Assembly: GCA_958295485.1 (NCBI GenBank) | Contig: OY282354.1 | Span: 3,248,042 to 3,312,041 of the forward strand | Length of the DNA stretch: 64,000 nucleotides | Direction of reading: 5' to 3' | Origin: an uncultured Gammaproteobacteria bacterium | Lineage (GTDB): Bacteria; Pseudomonadota; Gammaproteobacteria; Eutrophobiales; Eutrophobiaceae | Part shown: one piece after another, positions 26,931-37,097 of the stretch | Layout: every line of letters begins with the position of its first letter | How positions within the stretch are numbered: the first letter of the stretch is position 1 | Program-made: the position numbers and the translations under genes | The notes under the pieces: model-generated | The model's input: only the letters and a program-made list of their open reading frames with translations | Database searches by the model: none | What the model was told of the DNA's origin: nothing

Positions 26931-28429
26931 CCCGCGCATTGCACAGTTTCCCGGGCGGCCTGTTGCTGGAACCGCAGAAGGAGATTACCGACCGGAAGAT
27001 GTCAATACTGCATCCGTTGCCGGAACGAATGTTTCTCCCCTTGCAACAGCATATAGGACTGCCGGCGGAACCGAAGGTAACAGCAGGCGATAAAGTATTG
27101 AAAGGTCAGGTTATTGCGCAAGCGAACGGCTACGTAAGCGTCCCGGTTCATGCCAGCACTTCCGGAAAGATAACCGATATTGGCATGTATCCGACGCCGA
27201 ATCCGTTGGGGGAGAAAGCCCTGTGCATCGTGCTGGAACCTGATGGGGAGGACGCCTGGTTTGAAATCAAGCCCACCGAGAAATATGACACGGTTGAACC
27301 GGAACAATTGCAAAGATTAATCCGGGATTGTGGAATCATCGGTTTGGGCGGCGCGGGATTCCCGGCTCATGTAAAACTGATGGAGGGGGTAGATAACGCG
27401 GTTGATACATTAATAATAAATGGCGTTGAATGTGAACCGCAGATCACTTGCGACGCTCGACTGATACAGGAAAAGGCGGATTATATCGTATCCGGCGCCC
27501 GGATGATCCGTCATGCCGTACAGGCGGGGCATTGTGTCATAGCCGTGGAAGACGATATGCCGGCGGCTTATGAGGCCCTGGCCGCCCTGGTTGATGATGA
27601 CCTGGAACTGGTTAGAGTGCCCACCCGTTATCCCGCCGGTGGAGAGAAGCAATTGATAAAAACGCTGACCGGCAAAGAAGCGCCCAGTGGCGGCCTGCCG
27701 ATTCATATCGGCATTGTCATACATAACGTCGCCACCGCCGCCGCCGTATTCCGGGCCGTCACGCGGGGGGAACCCATCGTCTCGCGTTACGTCACGGTGA
27801 CGGGAAGGGTAAACAACCCCATCAACCTGCAAGTATTAATCGGCACGCCGGTTAAAGACTGCCTTGAGACCTGCGGTTACGAACACCGGGAGGAAAACAA
27901 GGTCATCATCGGCGGTCCCATGATGGGCGTTCACGTTACCAACCTCAATATGCCCGTGATCAAAACCACCAACTGCATCATTATCGAAGAGAACACCGCG
28001 CCACTGAAAGAAATGCCCTGCATCAGGTGTGGTAATTGCGCCGACGTCTGTCCGGCTGAATTGCTGCCACAACAATTATATTGGCATACCAAGGCCGGTG
28101 AGCTCGATGCAGCAAAGAAATACCACCTGTTCGATTGCATCGAGTGTGGTTGCTGCGCTTATGTCTGTCCCAGCCAGATCCCGCTGGTGCATTATTACCG
28201 TCAGGCAAAATCGCAAATCGCCGCCGAGGAGAAGCGCAGCCGGGGCGCTGACCTGGCGCGTTCCAGGTTCATGCAAAAAAACAATCGCTTGAAGAATGAA
28301 GCGGCGGGTGAAGAAACAGGCGAAACGGGACCGGCGGATGATGGCAAAGTCGATAAAAAAGCCTATGTAAAAGCGGCGATTGAAAGGAGTAAAGCAAGAC
28401 GTCAAGACCGAAAAGCCCCTGATGATTGA
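26927..28429 (+). CDS. rnfC: RnfC/RsxC NADH-binding subunit
   Basis: 500 residues from the ATG at 26927 (ATGA overlap with rnfB), which gives the family start [11 protein letters not shown]. Flavin/NADH part with [13 protein letters not shown] near residue 134; SLBB-like region; two [4Fe-4S] motifs [20 protein letters not shown] and [14 protein letters not shown]. The C-terminal tail is short and acidic/basic (ending [10 protein letters not shown]), without the long Ala/Lys-rich repeats of E. coli RsxC. Confidence 0.95.
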   Translation: MTRALHSFPGGLLLEPQKEITDRKMSILHPLPERMFLPLQQHIGLPAEPKVTAGDKVLKGQVIAQANGYVSVPVHASTSGKITDIGMYPTPNPLGEKALCIVLEPDGEDAWFEIKPTEKYDTVEPEQLQRLIRDCGIIGLGGAGFPAHVKLMEGVDNAVDTLIINGVECEPQITCDARLIQEKADYIVSGARMIRHAVQAGHCVIAVEDDMPAAYEALAALVDDDLELVRVPTRYPAGGEKQLIKTLTGKEAPSGGLPIHIGIVIHNVATAAAVFRAVTRGEPIVSRYVTVTGRVNNPINLQVLIGTPVKDCLETCGYEHREENKVIIGGPMMGVHVTNLNMPVIKTTNCIIIEENTAPLKEMPCIRCGNCADVCPAELLPQQLYWHTKAGELDAAKKYHLFDCIECGCCAYVCPSQIPLVHYYRQAKSQIAAEEKRSRGADLARSRFMQKNNRLKNEAAGEETGETGPADDGKVDKKAYVKAAIERSKARRQDRKAPDD

Positions 28430-29441
28430 AAAGATAACCAGCTCGCCCCATTGGCACAACAACCAGACCATAACCGGGATAATGTTGAATGTGTGCCTTG
28501 CGCTCATACCGGGCATACTCTGCTATATATGGTTTTTCGGCTGGGGAATTCTAATCCAGTGTGTCCTCGCGGTGGTTTTCGCCGCGCTGCTCGAATTTGT
28601 CGTCCTGAAATTACGCCAGCGCGACCCCTATCCTTTTTTGCGGGACGGCAGCGCCGTCGTCACCGCATTATTGTTCGCCGTCAGCGTCTCTCCCCTGCTG
28701 CCCTGGTGGGCATCCCTTGCCGGCATCGCGTTCGCAATCATCCTAAGCAAACACGTCTTCGGCGGCCTGGGTAATAATTTGTTCAATCCCGCCATGGCCG
28801 GCTATATATTCATATTATTGTGTTTTCCCGCATACATGAACGCGTGGCCGCCCGCAACCGGGCCAGGCGTCGCTTCCGTCAACCTTGGCGAATACCTGGA
28901 CAGCATATTTTCAATATCGGGCACGGCGTTTGACGCTTTCAGTGGCGCGACCCCACTGAATGCAATGAAATCCCAACTGGGATTAATGAGCACTGTCTCA
29001 GAAATAAGAACGGGCCCGCTGTTTGGTCATTTTGGAGGAACAGGCTGGGAATGGATCAATTTCTCATTCCTGCTTGGGGGCATGTATTTATTATTTCGCG
29101 GCATCATCAAATGGCATATCCCCATATCGGTATTGGCCGGGGTCTTTTTGATCAGCTCGGTTTTTCATTTATACGACACGGACCTTTACGCCTCTCCCCT
29201 GTTTCACATTTGCAGCGGCGGGACGATCCTTTGCGCGTTTTTCATCGCCACAGACCCCATCACCGCGGCGACCAGCAACAAAGGCCGACTCATTTACGGT
29301 GGCTTGATCGGGGTCCTGGCCTGGGTTATCCGCACCTGGGGAGCATTCCCTGATGGCGTGGGTTTTGCCGTGCTTATCGCCAATGCCTTCGTCCCTTTGA
29401 TTGATCTCCTGACTCGACCCAGGGTATTCGGAGAAAGATAA
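28422..29441 (+). CDS. rnfD: RnfD/RsxD membrane flavoprotein subunit
   Basis: 339 residues from the ATG at 28422, overlapping the rnfC end by 8 nt; a TTG at 28380 would add 14 residues. About nine membrane spans. FMN is bound covalently to the Thr of the SGATPL motif, seen here as DAFSGATPLNAMK. Conserved family stretches: SPHWHNNQTI at the N-terminus and LFNPAMAGYI. Fourth gene of the operon. Confidence 0.93.
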   Translation: MIEKITSSPHWHNNQTITGIMLNVCLALIPGILCYIWFFGWGILIQCVLAVVFAALLEFVVLKLRQRDPYPFLRDGSAVVTALLFAVSVSPLLPWWASLAGIAFAIILSKHVFGGLGNNLFNPAMAGYIFILLCFPAYMNAWPPATGPGVASVNLGEYLDSIFSISGTAFDAFSGATPLNAMKSQLGLMSTVSEIRTGPLFGHFGGTGWEWINFSFLLGGMYLLFRGIIKWHIPISVLAGVFLISSVFHLYDTDLYASPLFHICSGGTILCAFFIATDPITAATSNKGRLIYGGLIGVLAWVIRTWGAFPDGVGFAVLIANAFVPLIDLLTRPRVFGER

Positions 29442-30050
29442 GTGCCTGAAACTCCCTCGCCGACCACCAATGCCTTGCTGTTGTCGCTCGCCTGTTTTAT
29501 GGCGGTAGCGGGTATATATGCCATCAAACATTTCCTCGAGGATAAGATCACCGTCAATAAAAACCAGGCGACGCTCGACATGGTCGAAGAACTGCTGCCG
29601 CTCGCTTACGATAACGACCCGCTGGCGGATACCATCGCGGTCACTTTATCCGCCCGCGGCGGCGCGGGGGACGACGTCAACGCGTATCGCGCCCGGCTTG
29701 ACGGAGAGCCCGTCGGGCTCGTATTCAGCCCGGTCAAAGCAAGTGGTTACAACGGCATCATGGAAATCGGCATGGGGATTAAATACGACGGGTCGATTAC
29801 CGGCGTAAGAATATTGCGCCACCGTGAAACGCCGGGCCTGGGGGATAACATTTCCCAGGACAATTCCGACTGGATATTCAGTTTTAACGGCAGGTCATTA
29901 GCCAACGCCCCAAAGGGACACTGGACAGCAATAAAAGACGGTGGGGACTTTGACCAGCTGAGCGGCGCGACCATCAGCTCCCGCGCGGTCATCAAGGCGG
30001 TGGAATACGCCTTGAATTACTACGAAACAAACAAGGAAAACCTGTTCTGA
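29442..30050 (+). CDS. rnfG: RnfG/RsxG periplasmic flavoprotein subunit
   Basis: 202 residues from a GTG directly after the rnfD stop. One N-terminal membrane anchor (~10-30), then a periplasmic FMN-binding domain with HRETPGLGDN and the covalent-FMN Thr in DQLSGATISSRAV. In enterobacteria rnfE and nth follow; here the operon ends and the next gene (RND pump) is convergent, so no rnfE lies in this window. Confidence 0.94.
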   Translation: MPETPSPTTNALLLSLACFMAVAGIYAIKHFLEDKITVNKNQATLDMVEELLPLAYDNDPLADTIAVTLSARGGAGDDVNAYRARLDGEPVGLVFSPVKASGYNGIMEIGMGIKYDGSITGVRILRHRETPGLGDNISQDNSDWIFSFNGRSLANAPKGHWTAIKDGGDFDQLSGATISSRAVIKAVEYALNYYETNKENLF

Positions 30051-30098
30051 TCCTCCTGCAACTCTCCCTCGAGGACGTCGCAGAAGGGCATTATATTT

Positions 30099-30121
30099 CC
30101 CTCTCCCCCGGAGGGAGAGGG
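30099..30121. repeat. GC-rich hairpin between convergent rnfG and RND genes
   Basis: CCCTCTCCC / GGGAGAGGG stem with a 5-nt loop. This is the widely dispersed CCCTCTCCC...GGGAGAGGG palindrome. No strong T-tract follows, but its position between convergent genes would suit transcription termination. Confidence 0.6.
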
Positions 30122-30155
30122 CCAGGGTGAGGGGGAAAACCCGAAGTGGGGTCGG

Positions 30156-33100
30156 TCAGACCTGGTTCAATGCTTTTGTCAGGCTGCCCTGGTATTTGGC
30201 CAGGAAGCGCTGGCGCAGGTCATCGGCTATCAAGTAGAAGCAGGGCAAAGTCAACAGGATGACGAACGTGGCGAAGACCAGGCCAAAGCCCAGGCTGACC
30301 GCCATGGGCGCCAGGAACCGGGTTTGTCCCGATGAAAAAAATATCAATGGAGAGACGCCCAGGAAGGTCGTTATGGTTGTCAGGATTATGGGTCTTGCCC
30401 TGACTTTCCCGGCTTGAATAACCGCCGCGATCCTGGCTTCTCCTTTCGCGCGCAGTTTTTTGGCAAAATCAATCAATATCAATGAATCATTCACGACAAT
30501 GCCCGACAGGGCCAACATGCCGACTATCGATAAAAATTGAATGTTGTAACCGAACGCGGCGTGGCCCACGACAACGCCGATCATGCCGAAAGGTATGGTG
30601 AACATGACGACGAACGGATCAATCAACGACCTGAACAGCGCGGTGAGCATGAAAAATATCAGGATCAATGAAATCAGCAATGCCCTGTACATCCCCGCGA
30701 ATGACTCTTCCATGTCCTTTTTCTGACCTAAAAACAGCAATTCATAGTCATTGTCGCCGGGAGAGAATTCTTTTTCGATTAATTCAGTCACTTCCAGGGG
30801 CGTGATGATGTTCGAGTCGACCTCTGCGCTGATATTCGCCATCCTCCTGCCGTCACGACGGCGGATTTGATTCAACCCCCGGCCGGCGCTGAGGTCGGCA
30901 ACGTCGCCAAGGTAAACCGTCCTGCCGTCGGGAAGCACTATCGGCAGGCGGGCCAAGCCGGCTGATTGCTCGCGAATATACTCGGGATAGATGACCCTGA
31001 CGGGAATGCGTTTTTCAGACCAGGTGACATGGACTGTTTCGTTGCCTAAAAATCCGCTGCGCACGGCGCCGGCAAGTTGCGATTGGGATATGCCCAGCCG
31101 GCGACCCCGGTCGTTCAATTCATATTTGTATTCAAGTTTGCCCGGCTCCTGATCGTGCCGGACGTCCTTGACCCCTTCCAACCTGGTTAAATACTCGAGA
31201 ATTTCATCCGCTTTGGCTTGCAACAGGTCAAAATCATTACCGGCTAATCCGACTGACAGGTCGTCGCCGGCAGGGCCGCCCTGGGGCTTCAGGATGTTGA
31301 AGCGTTTTATCTCACCGTAACGGGAAAACTCAGCGCGTATATCATTGATGATTTCATCGGTTGAGCGAGCACGCGTGCCCTGGCTTGAAAAATTAAAACT
31401 GACGATGGGTGAAATCCATTTTTCTATGAACCCCTCGGGTTCCGGCTCTTCCAGGTCAATCACGAACTGAATTAAGTTGCTGCCGGATTTAAATCGATTG
31501 AAATCAATGAAAGACAAACCTATATTGGTAATCAGGGACACCAACTCTTCTTCCTTGACGACGCCCGCTAAAACCTCCTCCAGCTCTCTTGCCAATGTCA
31601 GGCTGTCTTCCAGGCTATAGGTATTCGGGGTCTCGAGGTTGATGAAAAACTGCCCGGTCTCAATTTCGCCGAATTGTTCGTAGGGCAGCCTGGTATTGGA
31701 GTAAGACAACGCGATGATTAAAATGCCGACACTCAGCGCCGCCACAAAATAACGGTTGTTGACAGACCAGCTTAATAATCTTCCGTACCTGTCTAAAATT
31801 TTTTCCCAATCCAGTCGCCGTTTCGAGCGCGCGCCTGACACCCTCAGAAAATGCGCCGCATGGGAAGGCAATACCGCAAAGGCCTCAACCAGGGAGCCAA
31901 GCAAAGCAACGCACACGACAAACGGTATGGCTTGCATGAATTCACCCCATATCCCCCCGATTGAAAACATGGGAAAAAATGCCGCTATCGTCGTAAAGGT
32001 GGAAACCAGAACCGGCCAAAAGACTTCTGCCGAACCGATTTGCGCGGCAGAGTAAAAACCTTCGCCCTTTTCCATGTGGCGATACACGTTTTCAGTCACG
32101 ATGATGGCGTCATCCACGATCATTCCCAAGACGATGAGAAACGCAAACAAAGACACCATGCTGATCGAGTAACCGAAGGCATACATCAGCGTCACGGCAA
32201 ATAAAAAAGAGACGGGGATCCCGAAAGCGGTGACTAAAGCGACCCTGAAGTTAAGCAATAAATACAGCGCAAGTAAAACCAGGAACAGACCCACCACGCC
32301 CGAAGATTTGACCGTATTGAGACGGGTGGTCAAATAGACTGATGTATCAGTATGCAATGCAAGCTCTACGTTATCCGGCAGGGTCTGTTTAATCTCCTCG
32401 CCGAGGGCCCGCAACAGCCTGGCCACTTCCACCGTCGAGGCTTCCGCGGTTTTTGTTACGGTGAGATTAACCGAAGGTTTTCCATTAAAACGGGCATAGG
32501 TTGATGACTCTTCGAAGCGTCTTTCCACTTTCGCGATTTCACCCAGCCTGAGTTGCCCACCGTTCTCATTTGCAGCCAGGACTATGCTTTCTATATCCTC
32601 AGGTTCGGGCGCGACCCCTTTTCCGCGAAGCCGTATGTCTCCCTCTGCGGACTTGATTTTCCCACCGGGTTGGTCGCGCAGGTTATTGCGCAGGGCGAGC
32701 ATGACCTTGTCCAGGGAGATGCCCAGCGCGGCAAGTTCAAAGGGATCGACGATGATCCAGATCTCCCAGTCCCGCTCACCCGCCACGCCCACGCTGGCAA
32801 CGCCCGGAACTTGTAATATTTCATGTCTTACTTCACTGGCGAGATCAAACAGCGCGGCCTGGGGGCCCGTACCGAACAAGGTTAAAGTGATGACCGGAAA
32901 TCGAGCCTTGATCCTGTTCAGCTCCGGTTCTTCGGCAATATCGGGCAGATCATCGATCCGATCCAGTATGGTGCGGGAATCGGATATGAAGTCATCGACG
33001 TTCGACCCCCCTTTGAGTTGAATAAATATGGTGGAAAACCCTTCGCTGCTGGAAGACGTGATGTAATCGATATCCTGGGTGTCCTCGAATTCCTCCTCGA

Positions 33101-33299
33101 TGGGTATGGTCACCTGCGCTTCGACTTCCGCCGGTGACGCCCCTTCAAATTCCGTGCTTATCCTTACCATGTCGAGTTGCACCACCGGGAACATCTCCTG
33201 TGGCATAGCCCGCCAGGCGACCACCCCCATGACCATGACCAGTATCAGGCTGAGGTTGACAATCAGCGGATTTTCAATTGAAAACCGAATAACAGACAT
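30156..33299 (-). CDS. RND-family inner-membrane efflux transporter
   Basis: 1047 residues, with the twelve-span RND layout: N-terminal span FSIENPLIVNLSLILVMVMG, large periplasmic loop, central spans with DDAIIVTENVYRHMEKGEG (motif with the proton-relay aspartates nearby), second loop, and C-terminal spans GIVVNDSLILIDFAKKLR. It exports small molecules by proton antiport with a periplasmic adaptor and a TolC-type channel. The adaptor gene is directly upstream (220-bp gap, same strand). Substrate unknown; the sequence is nearer the MexF/AcrB-like hydrophobe group than heavy-metal CusA, since no methionine ladder is seen. Confidence 0.93.
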   Translation of the reverse strand: MSVIRFSIENPLIVNLSLILVMVMGVVAWRAMPQEMFPVVQLDMVRISTEFEGASPAEVEAQVTIPIEEEFEDTQDIDYITSSSSEGFSTIFIQLKGGSNVDDFISDSRTILDRIDDLPDIAEEPELNRIKARFPVITLTLFGTGPQAALFDLASEVRHEILQVPGVASVGVAGERDWEIWIIVDPFELAALGISLDKVMLALRNNLRDQPGGKIKSAEGDIRLRGKGVAPEPEDIESIVLAANENGGQLRLGEIAKVERRFEESSTYARFNGKPSVNLTVTKTAEASTVEVARLLRALGEEIKQTLPDNVELALHTDTSVYLTTRLNTVKSSGVVGLFLVLLALYLLLNFRVALVTAFGIPVSFLFAVTLMYAFGYSISMVSLFAFLIVLGMIVDDAIIVTENVYRHMEKGEGFYSAAQIGSAEVFWPVLVSTFTTIAAFFPMFSIGGIWGEFMQAIPFVVCVALLGSLVEAFAVLPSHAAHFLRVSGARSKRRLDWEKILDRYGRLLSWSVNNRYFVAALSVGILIIALSYSNTRLPYEQFGEIETGQFFINLETPNTYSLEDSLTLARELEEVLAGVVKEEELVSLITNIGLSFIDFNRFKSGSNLIQFVIDLEEPEPEGFIEKWISPIVSFNFSSQGTRARSTDEIINDIRAEFSRYGEIKRFNILKPQGGPAGDDLSVGLAGNDFDLLQAKADEILEYLTRLEGVKDVRHDQEPGKLEYKYELNDRGRRLGISQSQLAGAVRSGFLGNETVHVTWSEKRIPVRVIYPEYIREQSAGLARLPIVLPDGRTVYLGDVADLSAGRGLNQIRRRDGRRMANISAEVDSNIITPLEVTELIEKEFSPGDNDYELLFLGQKKDMEESFAGMYRALLISLILIFFMLTALFRSLIDPFVVMFTIPFGMIGVVVGHAAFGYNIQFLSIVGMLALSGIVVNDSLILIDFAKKLRAKGEARIAAVIQAGKVRARPIILTTITTFLGVSPLIFFSSGQTRFLAPMAVSLGFGLVFATFVILLTLPCFYLIADDLRQRFLAKYQGSLTKALNQV

Positions 33300-33523
33300 G
33301 GCAAGGTATTGAAACGTTACGGGTCATCAGGAATTCCAGGGCAGGGAATCTTCAGCATTGAACCAACCCGTAGAGGCAACCTCCTGTGATTGCCCGTAAC
33401 CAGGGTCGGCGCGGGAGACTGTCCCAACGGCGGCAATGGAGCGACCTTCCGTCTTTCCGGCGCAAGCCGGCATGATGTCACGTCTCATAAATGTTTATAA
33501 ACCTGTACAGTTTGGCCGTCAAT

Positions 33524-34666
33524 CTACGGTTTTTTGACGACTACTTCCTGTCCGTCGGAGTACGCGGCGACATCCCGCGCAACTATCATGGTCCCGACGT
33601 CGAGCCCTTCCACTATGCGTAAATTATCATGCTGCGCAATGACTTGAATCGCCTGTTTGACCAACCGGCCTTGCCGTATCACGAACACGTGACTCTCGCC
33701 ATATTCTTCCAACGCGGCTGTTACGGGTATGACTTTGGCTTGAGCATGGAACCGGCCGGGCAACTCGACCAGCACGATTTTTCCGGGATAAAGCGTCGCG
33801 CCGTCAACCCGGATACGTAGTGCATGGGTATTGGTGAGAGGATCCGGATCAAACGCCAAAGCAACGATTCTTCCAGGAAATTTTTGCCCGTCTGCGCTTA
33901 AATCAACAGCCTGATTCAACGCCAGGGTTTCTGCCAGGTCGCCGGGGATTTCCAGGTAAACGTCCAATTCCCGCACCTGTATCAAATCAATCGCAAGTTG
34001 GCCGGACGCCGTATAATCCCCTTCTTCAAGCAACACGCGATTCACAATGGCATCGAAGGGCGAGACAAGTTTGGTCCTGTCCAGGTTACGCTCCGCCCGT
34101 TTTAATGTCGCCTCTCTTTGCAGCCGCCGAACGGTTGCCGTGGCGACGCTATGCCGTAACCGGGCCACCTCGGCCTGTTGGCGGATCAATCTTTGCTCGG
34201 CCTCGTCATAATGGGATTTGGACGTCAGGGATTCCCGTCCCAATTTTGCCAGCCGTTCCAGTTCTCGTTCCAATAACGCCGTTTCCTTCTCCTCGAGCGC
34301 CAGTAACGCGCGGTCACGCTCGATTGCGCTTATTTCCTGGTGCAACAGGGCGCGATTCTCGGTAACAGCGTCAAGGTAATCTCCATTATCAACTTCCAGC
34401 AAGGCCTGACCTGCAGCTACCCTTTGTCCGGGCTCTACCAGGCGTCGTTTCACCCTGCCAGCCACTTCAAAACGCAAACTCGCCGTGTGTGATGGCTGTA
34501 ATTTACCCGCTATCTTGGTAGTATGTTGGATATTCCTGTGTTCGACGGCGACTGCGGCAACAACCCGGGGCTGGAGCTCGCGTAATTCAGCCTGTATCTC
34601 CGGGCGACTCAGAAATATCAGCCCGATAATAAGCAGGGAGCCTGCGAATACCGCTAAAATGCGCAT
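33524..34666 (-). CDS. RND periplasmic adaptor subunit
   Basis: 380 residues. N-terminal signal/anchor (LAVFAGSLLIIGLIFLS), lipoyl half-motifs EPGQRVAAGQALLEVD and LVSPFDAIVNRVLLEEGD on either side of a coiled-coil hairpin (~90-200), then beta-barrel and membrane-proximal domains. It links the RND pump encoded downstream to an outer-membrane channel. Divergent from lptD with a 95-bp gap. Confidence 0.92.
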   Translation of the reverse strand: MRILAVFAGSLLIIGLIFLSRPEIQAELRELQPRVVAAVAVEHRNIQHTTKIAGKLQPSHTASLRFEVAGRVKRRLVEPGQRVAAGQALLEVDNGDYLDAVTENRALLHQEISAIERDRALLALEEKETALLERELERLAKLGRESLTSKSHYDEAEQRLIRQQAEVARLRHSVATATVRRLQREATLKRAERNLDRTKLVSPFDAIVNRVLLEEGDYTASGQLAIDLIQVRELDVYLEIPGDLAETLALNQAVDLSADGQKFPGRIVALAFDPDPLTNTHALRIRVDGATLYPGKIVLVELPGRFHAQAKVIPVTAALEEYGESHVFVIRQGRLVKQAIQVIAQHDNLRIVEGLDVGTMIVARDVAAYSDGQEVVVKKP

Positions 34667-34761
34667 GGTTAATCAATGATAATACAAATTTTAATTTGGA
34701 TATACCGCCTGTTTGTGCCATTTTACCGTTTCATGGTCGAAAAAATCAGTAAAATAACAAA

Positions 34762-37092
34762 ATGAGACAATATTCTCTGTCCTTTAGCCGTTTCATGCTC
34801 CTCCTGCTCCTTTCAACAGGAGGGAATGCGGGGGCGCAGGACCAGGACGGGGGGGCCAAACAGCCCTTTTGCCCGACGGGTCTTGATATCCCTGCCAGGC
34901 CACCGGTTGACGTCGAGCTTGGAGAAGGTGATATTTATATCAATGCCGACCAAATAGACGCTGTCGAGGAAGGCGTCTCACAGCTGAAAGGCAACGCCGA
35001 GCTGGCAGCAGACAATCGCCAGGCCCGCGCCGATGAGGTCTTGTACAATCGGGCCGAGAATAACGCCGTCTTGTCCGGCGACGTTAAATTCTGGGACGAA
35101 GCGGTATTCCTCAGTAGTGAATCCGCCTATATTGAATTTGATAATGACACGGGAAGCTTCAAAACAGCGGATTACCGCCTTTTAGATAATGGAGGCCGGG
35201 GCCGGGCTGAATCCCTGTTTATTGATCCCGGCAAGCTCACCACGGGAAAGAACGCGGATTACACAACCTGCGAGCCGGAAGATGACGAATGGGACTTTGA
35301 AAAAAACGTTTGGAAAATCTCGGCAAGCGAGCTGGCGCTCAACCATGAAACCGACAGGGGCATCGGAAAAAACATCGTGTTGAGGATCAAGGATATCCCG
35401 GTCTTTTATTCGCCGTACTTCACTTTTCCGTTGAGTAAAAAACGAAAATCAGGGTTGCTCATGCCCGGATTTGGAACATCCGGCAACAACGGATTTGAAA
35501 CGCAGTTGCCTTATTACTGGAATATTGCGCCGAACATGGACGCCACCATTACACCGAGGCTGTTTACCGACAACGGCGTCATGGGCCTGTTTGAATATCG
35601 CTATCTTTTTGATAAAAGCGAAGGCCGTTTGAACCTCGAGTATTTACCTGGTGACGACCAGTTTAATAATCGCGACCGAAGCCTCATTGAATTCGAGCAC
35701 AACCAGCGCTTTCTGAAAAGAGGGCGGTTGTCCCTGACTTATAATCGAATATCAGACCGGGAATACTTCGAGGATTTCGGCGCCCAACTGGCTGATACCA
35801 GTACCCGTTACCTGCCCCGTCGAGCCGATTTGAGATATGGGGGAAATAATTGGAAGTTATCAGTCCGCGCGCAAAGCTATCAAGTCATCGACAGGAACAT
35901 CGACGTCACTTCCAGGCCCTATAAAACCCTGCCACAGGTACGGTTCAGCTATTCACCTTTATCGGGCAATAATAAAATCAACCTCAACCTCGCCTCGGAG
36001 GTAACTTATTTTGATCGAACCGATAAAGCAGGGATAGTCAATGACGTGGCCGGATTTCGCGCTGATTTATATCCGTCTGTCAGCTATCCCCTGAAATCAA
36101 GAGCGGCTTTTCTCATTCCCAAAATAGGCGTCCGCCATACCCGGTACAATTTAACCGAGAAGGGGCGGGAGGGGGTGTTTGGATCCAGCCCTGACAGGAC
36201 CTTGCCGATATTAAGCATAGACAGCGGAATATTTTTGGAACGCGCGGCCCGAATAGATGAAAACGATTACCTGCACACCCTGGAACCCAGGCTCTACTAT
36301 CTTTATGTGCCGGACGAAGACCAGTCTGACCTGCCCGTATTCGATACGGCCATCTTCAACCTGGATTACAACGCCTTTTTCCGGGAGAACAGGTTTGCCG
36401 GGATCGACAGGATAGGTGACGCCAACCAAATCACCCTGGCTATAGGCAGTCGATTGATAAATCAAAAAACGGGGAGGCAAGCCGCCTTTTTCCGGGTTGC
36501 GCAGTCCTATTTCCTGGCCGACCAGGACGTCATAAGACAAACACTGACCGCTGAAGGCGAAATCAGGGATGACGGAGCGCCCAATGAAGATTTACTTTCT
36601 CCCTTCGCGGCTGAAACCGGTATCACTATTTTTGATGATTGGACCTTATCGGGCGAGATGCACTGGAACCCCAACAACAAGACAATCGGGAAAATGGCGC
36701 TCAAGGCGCAATACAAACCAGCCGATAATAAAGTCATCAACCTGGCCTACAGGGTAAGGCGGGAGGCTTCCGGCCTGATTCGGCGAAACCCCACGGATAT
36801 TGAACAGACCGACCTGTCATTTAATTGGCCACTGGCCAAACAATGGAGCGTCGTGGGTCGCTGGAATTACGCGGTTCCGGAAAACAGGTCTATCGACCTG
36901 TTCGCCGGGATACAATTCGAGAGTTGTTGTGTCGGAATAAGAGCGGTAGGCCGGCGCTATTTGACCAACCTGGACGGTGATTTCAATACCGGGTTTTTCC
37001 TGCAATTCGAACTGAAAGGGTTGGCAGGCATAGGCGGGAGAACGGTAGATTTTCTCCATCAGGCAATACCGGGATATGAACCCGGGCCTTAG
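34762..37092 (+). CDS. lptD: LPS-assembly protein LptD
   Basis: 776 residues. Signal peptide (~1-25), N-terminal OstA jellyroll domain (~55-230: INADQIDAVEEGVSQLKGNA), then the outer-membrane beta-barrel. It inserts lipopolysaccharide into the outer leaflet with LptE. Family cysteines are kept: Cys37, one in DYTTCEPEDDEW, and the adjacent pair in ESCCVGIRA near the C-terminus, as needed for the two interlocked disulfides. Start of the lptD-surA-pdxA-rsmA run; surA begins 5 bp later. Confidence 0.96.
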   Translation: MRQYSLSFSRFMLLLLLSTGGNAGAQDQDGGAKQPFCPTGLDIPARPPVDVELGEGDIYINADQIDAVEEGVSQLKGNAELAADNRQARADEVLYNRAENNAVLSGDVKFWDEAVFLSSESAYIEFDNDTGSFKTADYRLLDNGGRGRAESLFIDPGKLTTGKNADYTTCEPEDDEWDFEKNVWKISASELALNHETDRGIGKNIVLRIKDIPVFYSPYFTFPLSKKRKSGLLMPGFGTSGNNGFETQLPYYWNIAPNMDATITPRLFTDNGVMGLFEYRYLFDKSEGRLNLEYLPGDDQFNNRDRSLIEFEHNQRFLKRGRLSLTYNRISDREYFEDFGAQLADTSTRYLPRRADLRYGGNNWKLSVRAQSYQVIDRNIDVTSRPYKTLPQVRFSYSPLSGNNKINLNLASEVTYFDRTDKAGIVNDVAGFRADLYPSVSYPLKSRAAFLIPKIGVRHTRYNLTEKGREGVFGSSPDRTLPILSIDSGIFLERAARIDENDYLHTLEPRLYYLYVPDEDQSDLPVFDTAIFNLDYNAFFRENRFAGIDRIGDANQITLAIGSRLINQKTGRQAAFFRVAQSYFLADQDVIRQTLTAEGEIRDDGAPNEDLLSPFAAETGITIFDDWTLSGEMHWNPNNKTIGKMALKAQYKPADNKVINLAYRVRREASGLIRRNPTDIEQTDLSFNWPLAKQWSVVGRWNYAVPENRSIDLFAGIQFESCCVGIRAVGRRYLTNLDGDFNTGFFLQFELKGLAGIGGRTVDFLHQAIPGYEPGP

Positions 37093-37097
37093 CTCCC

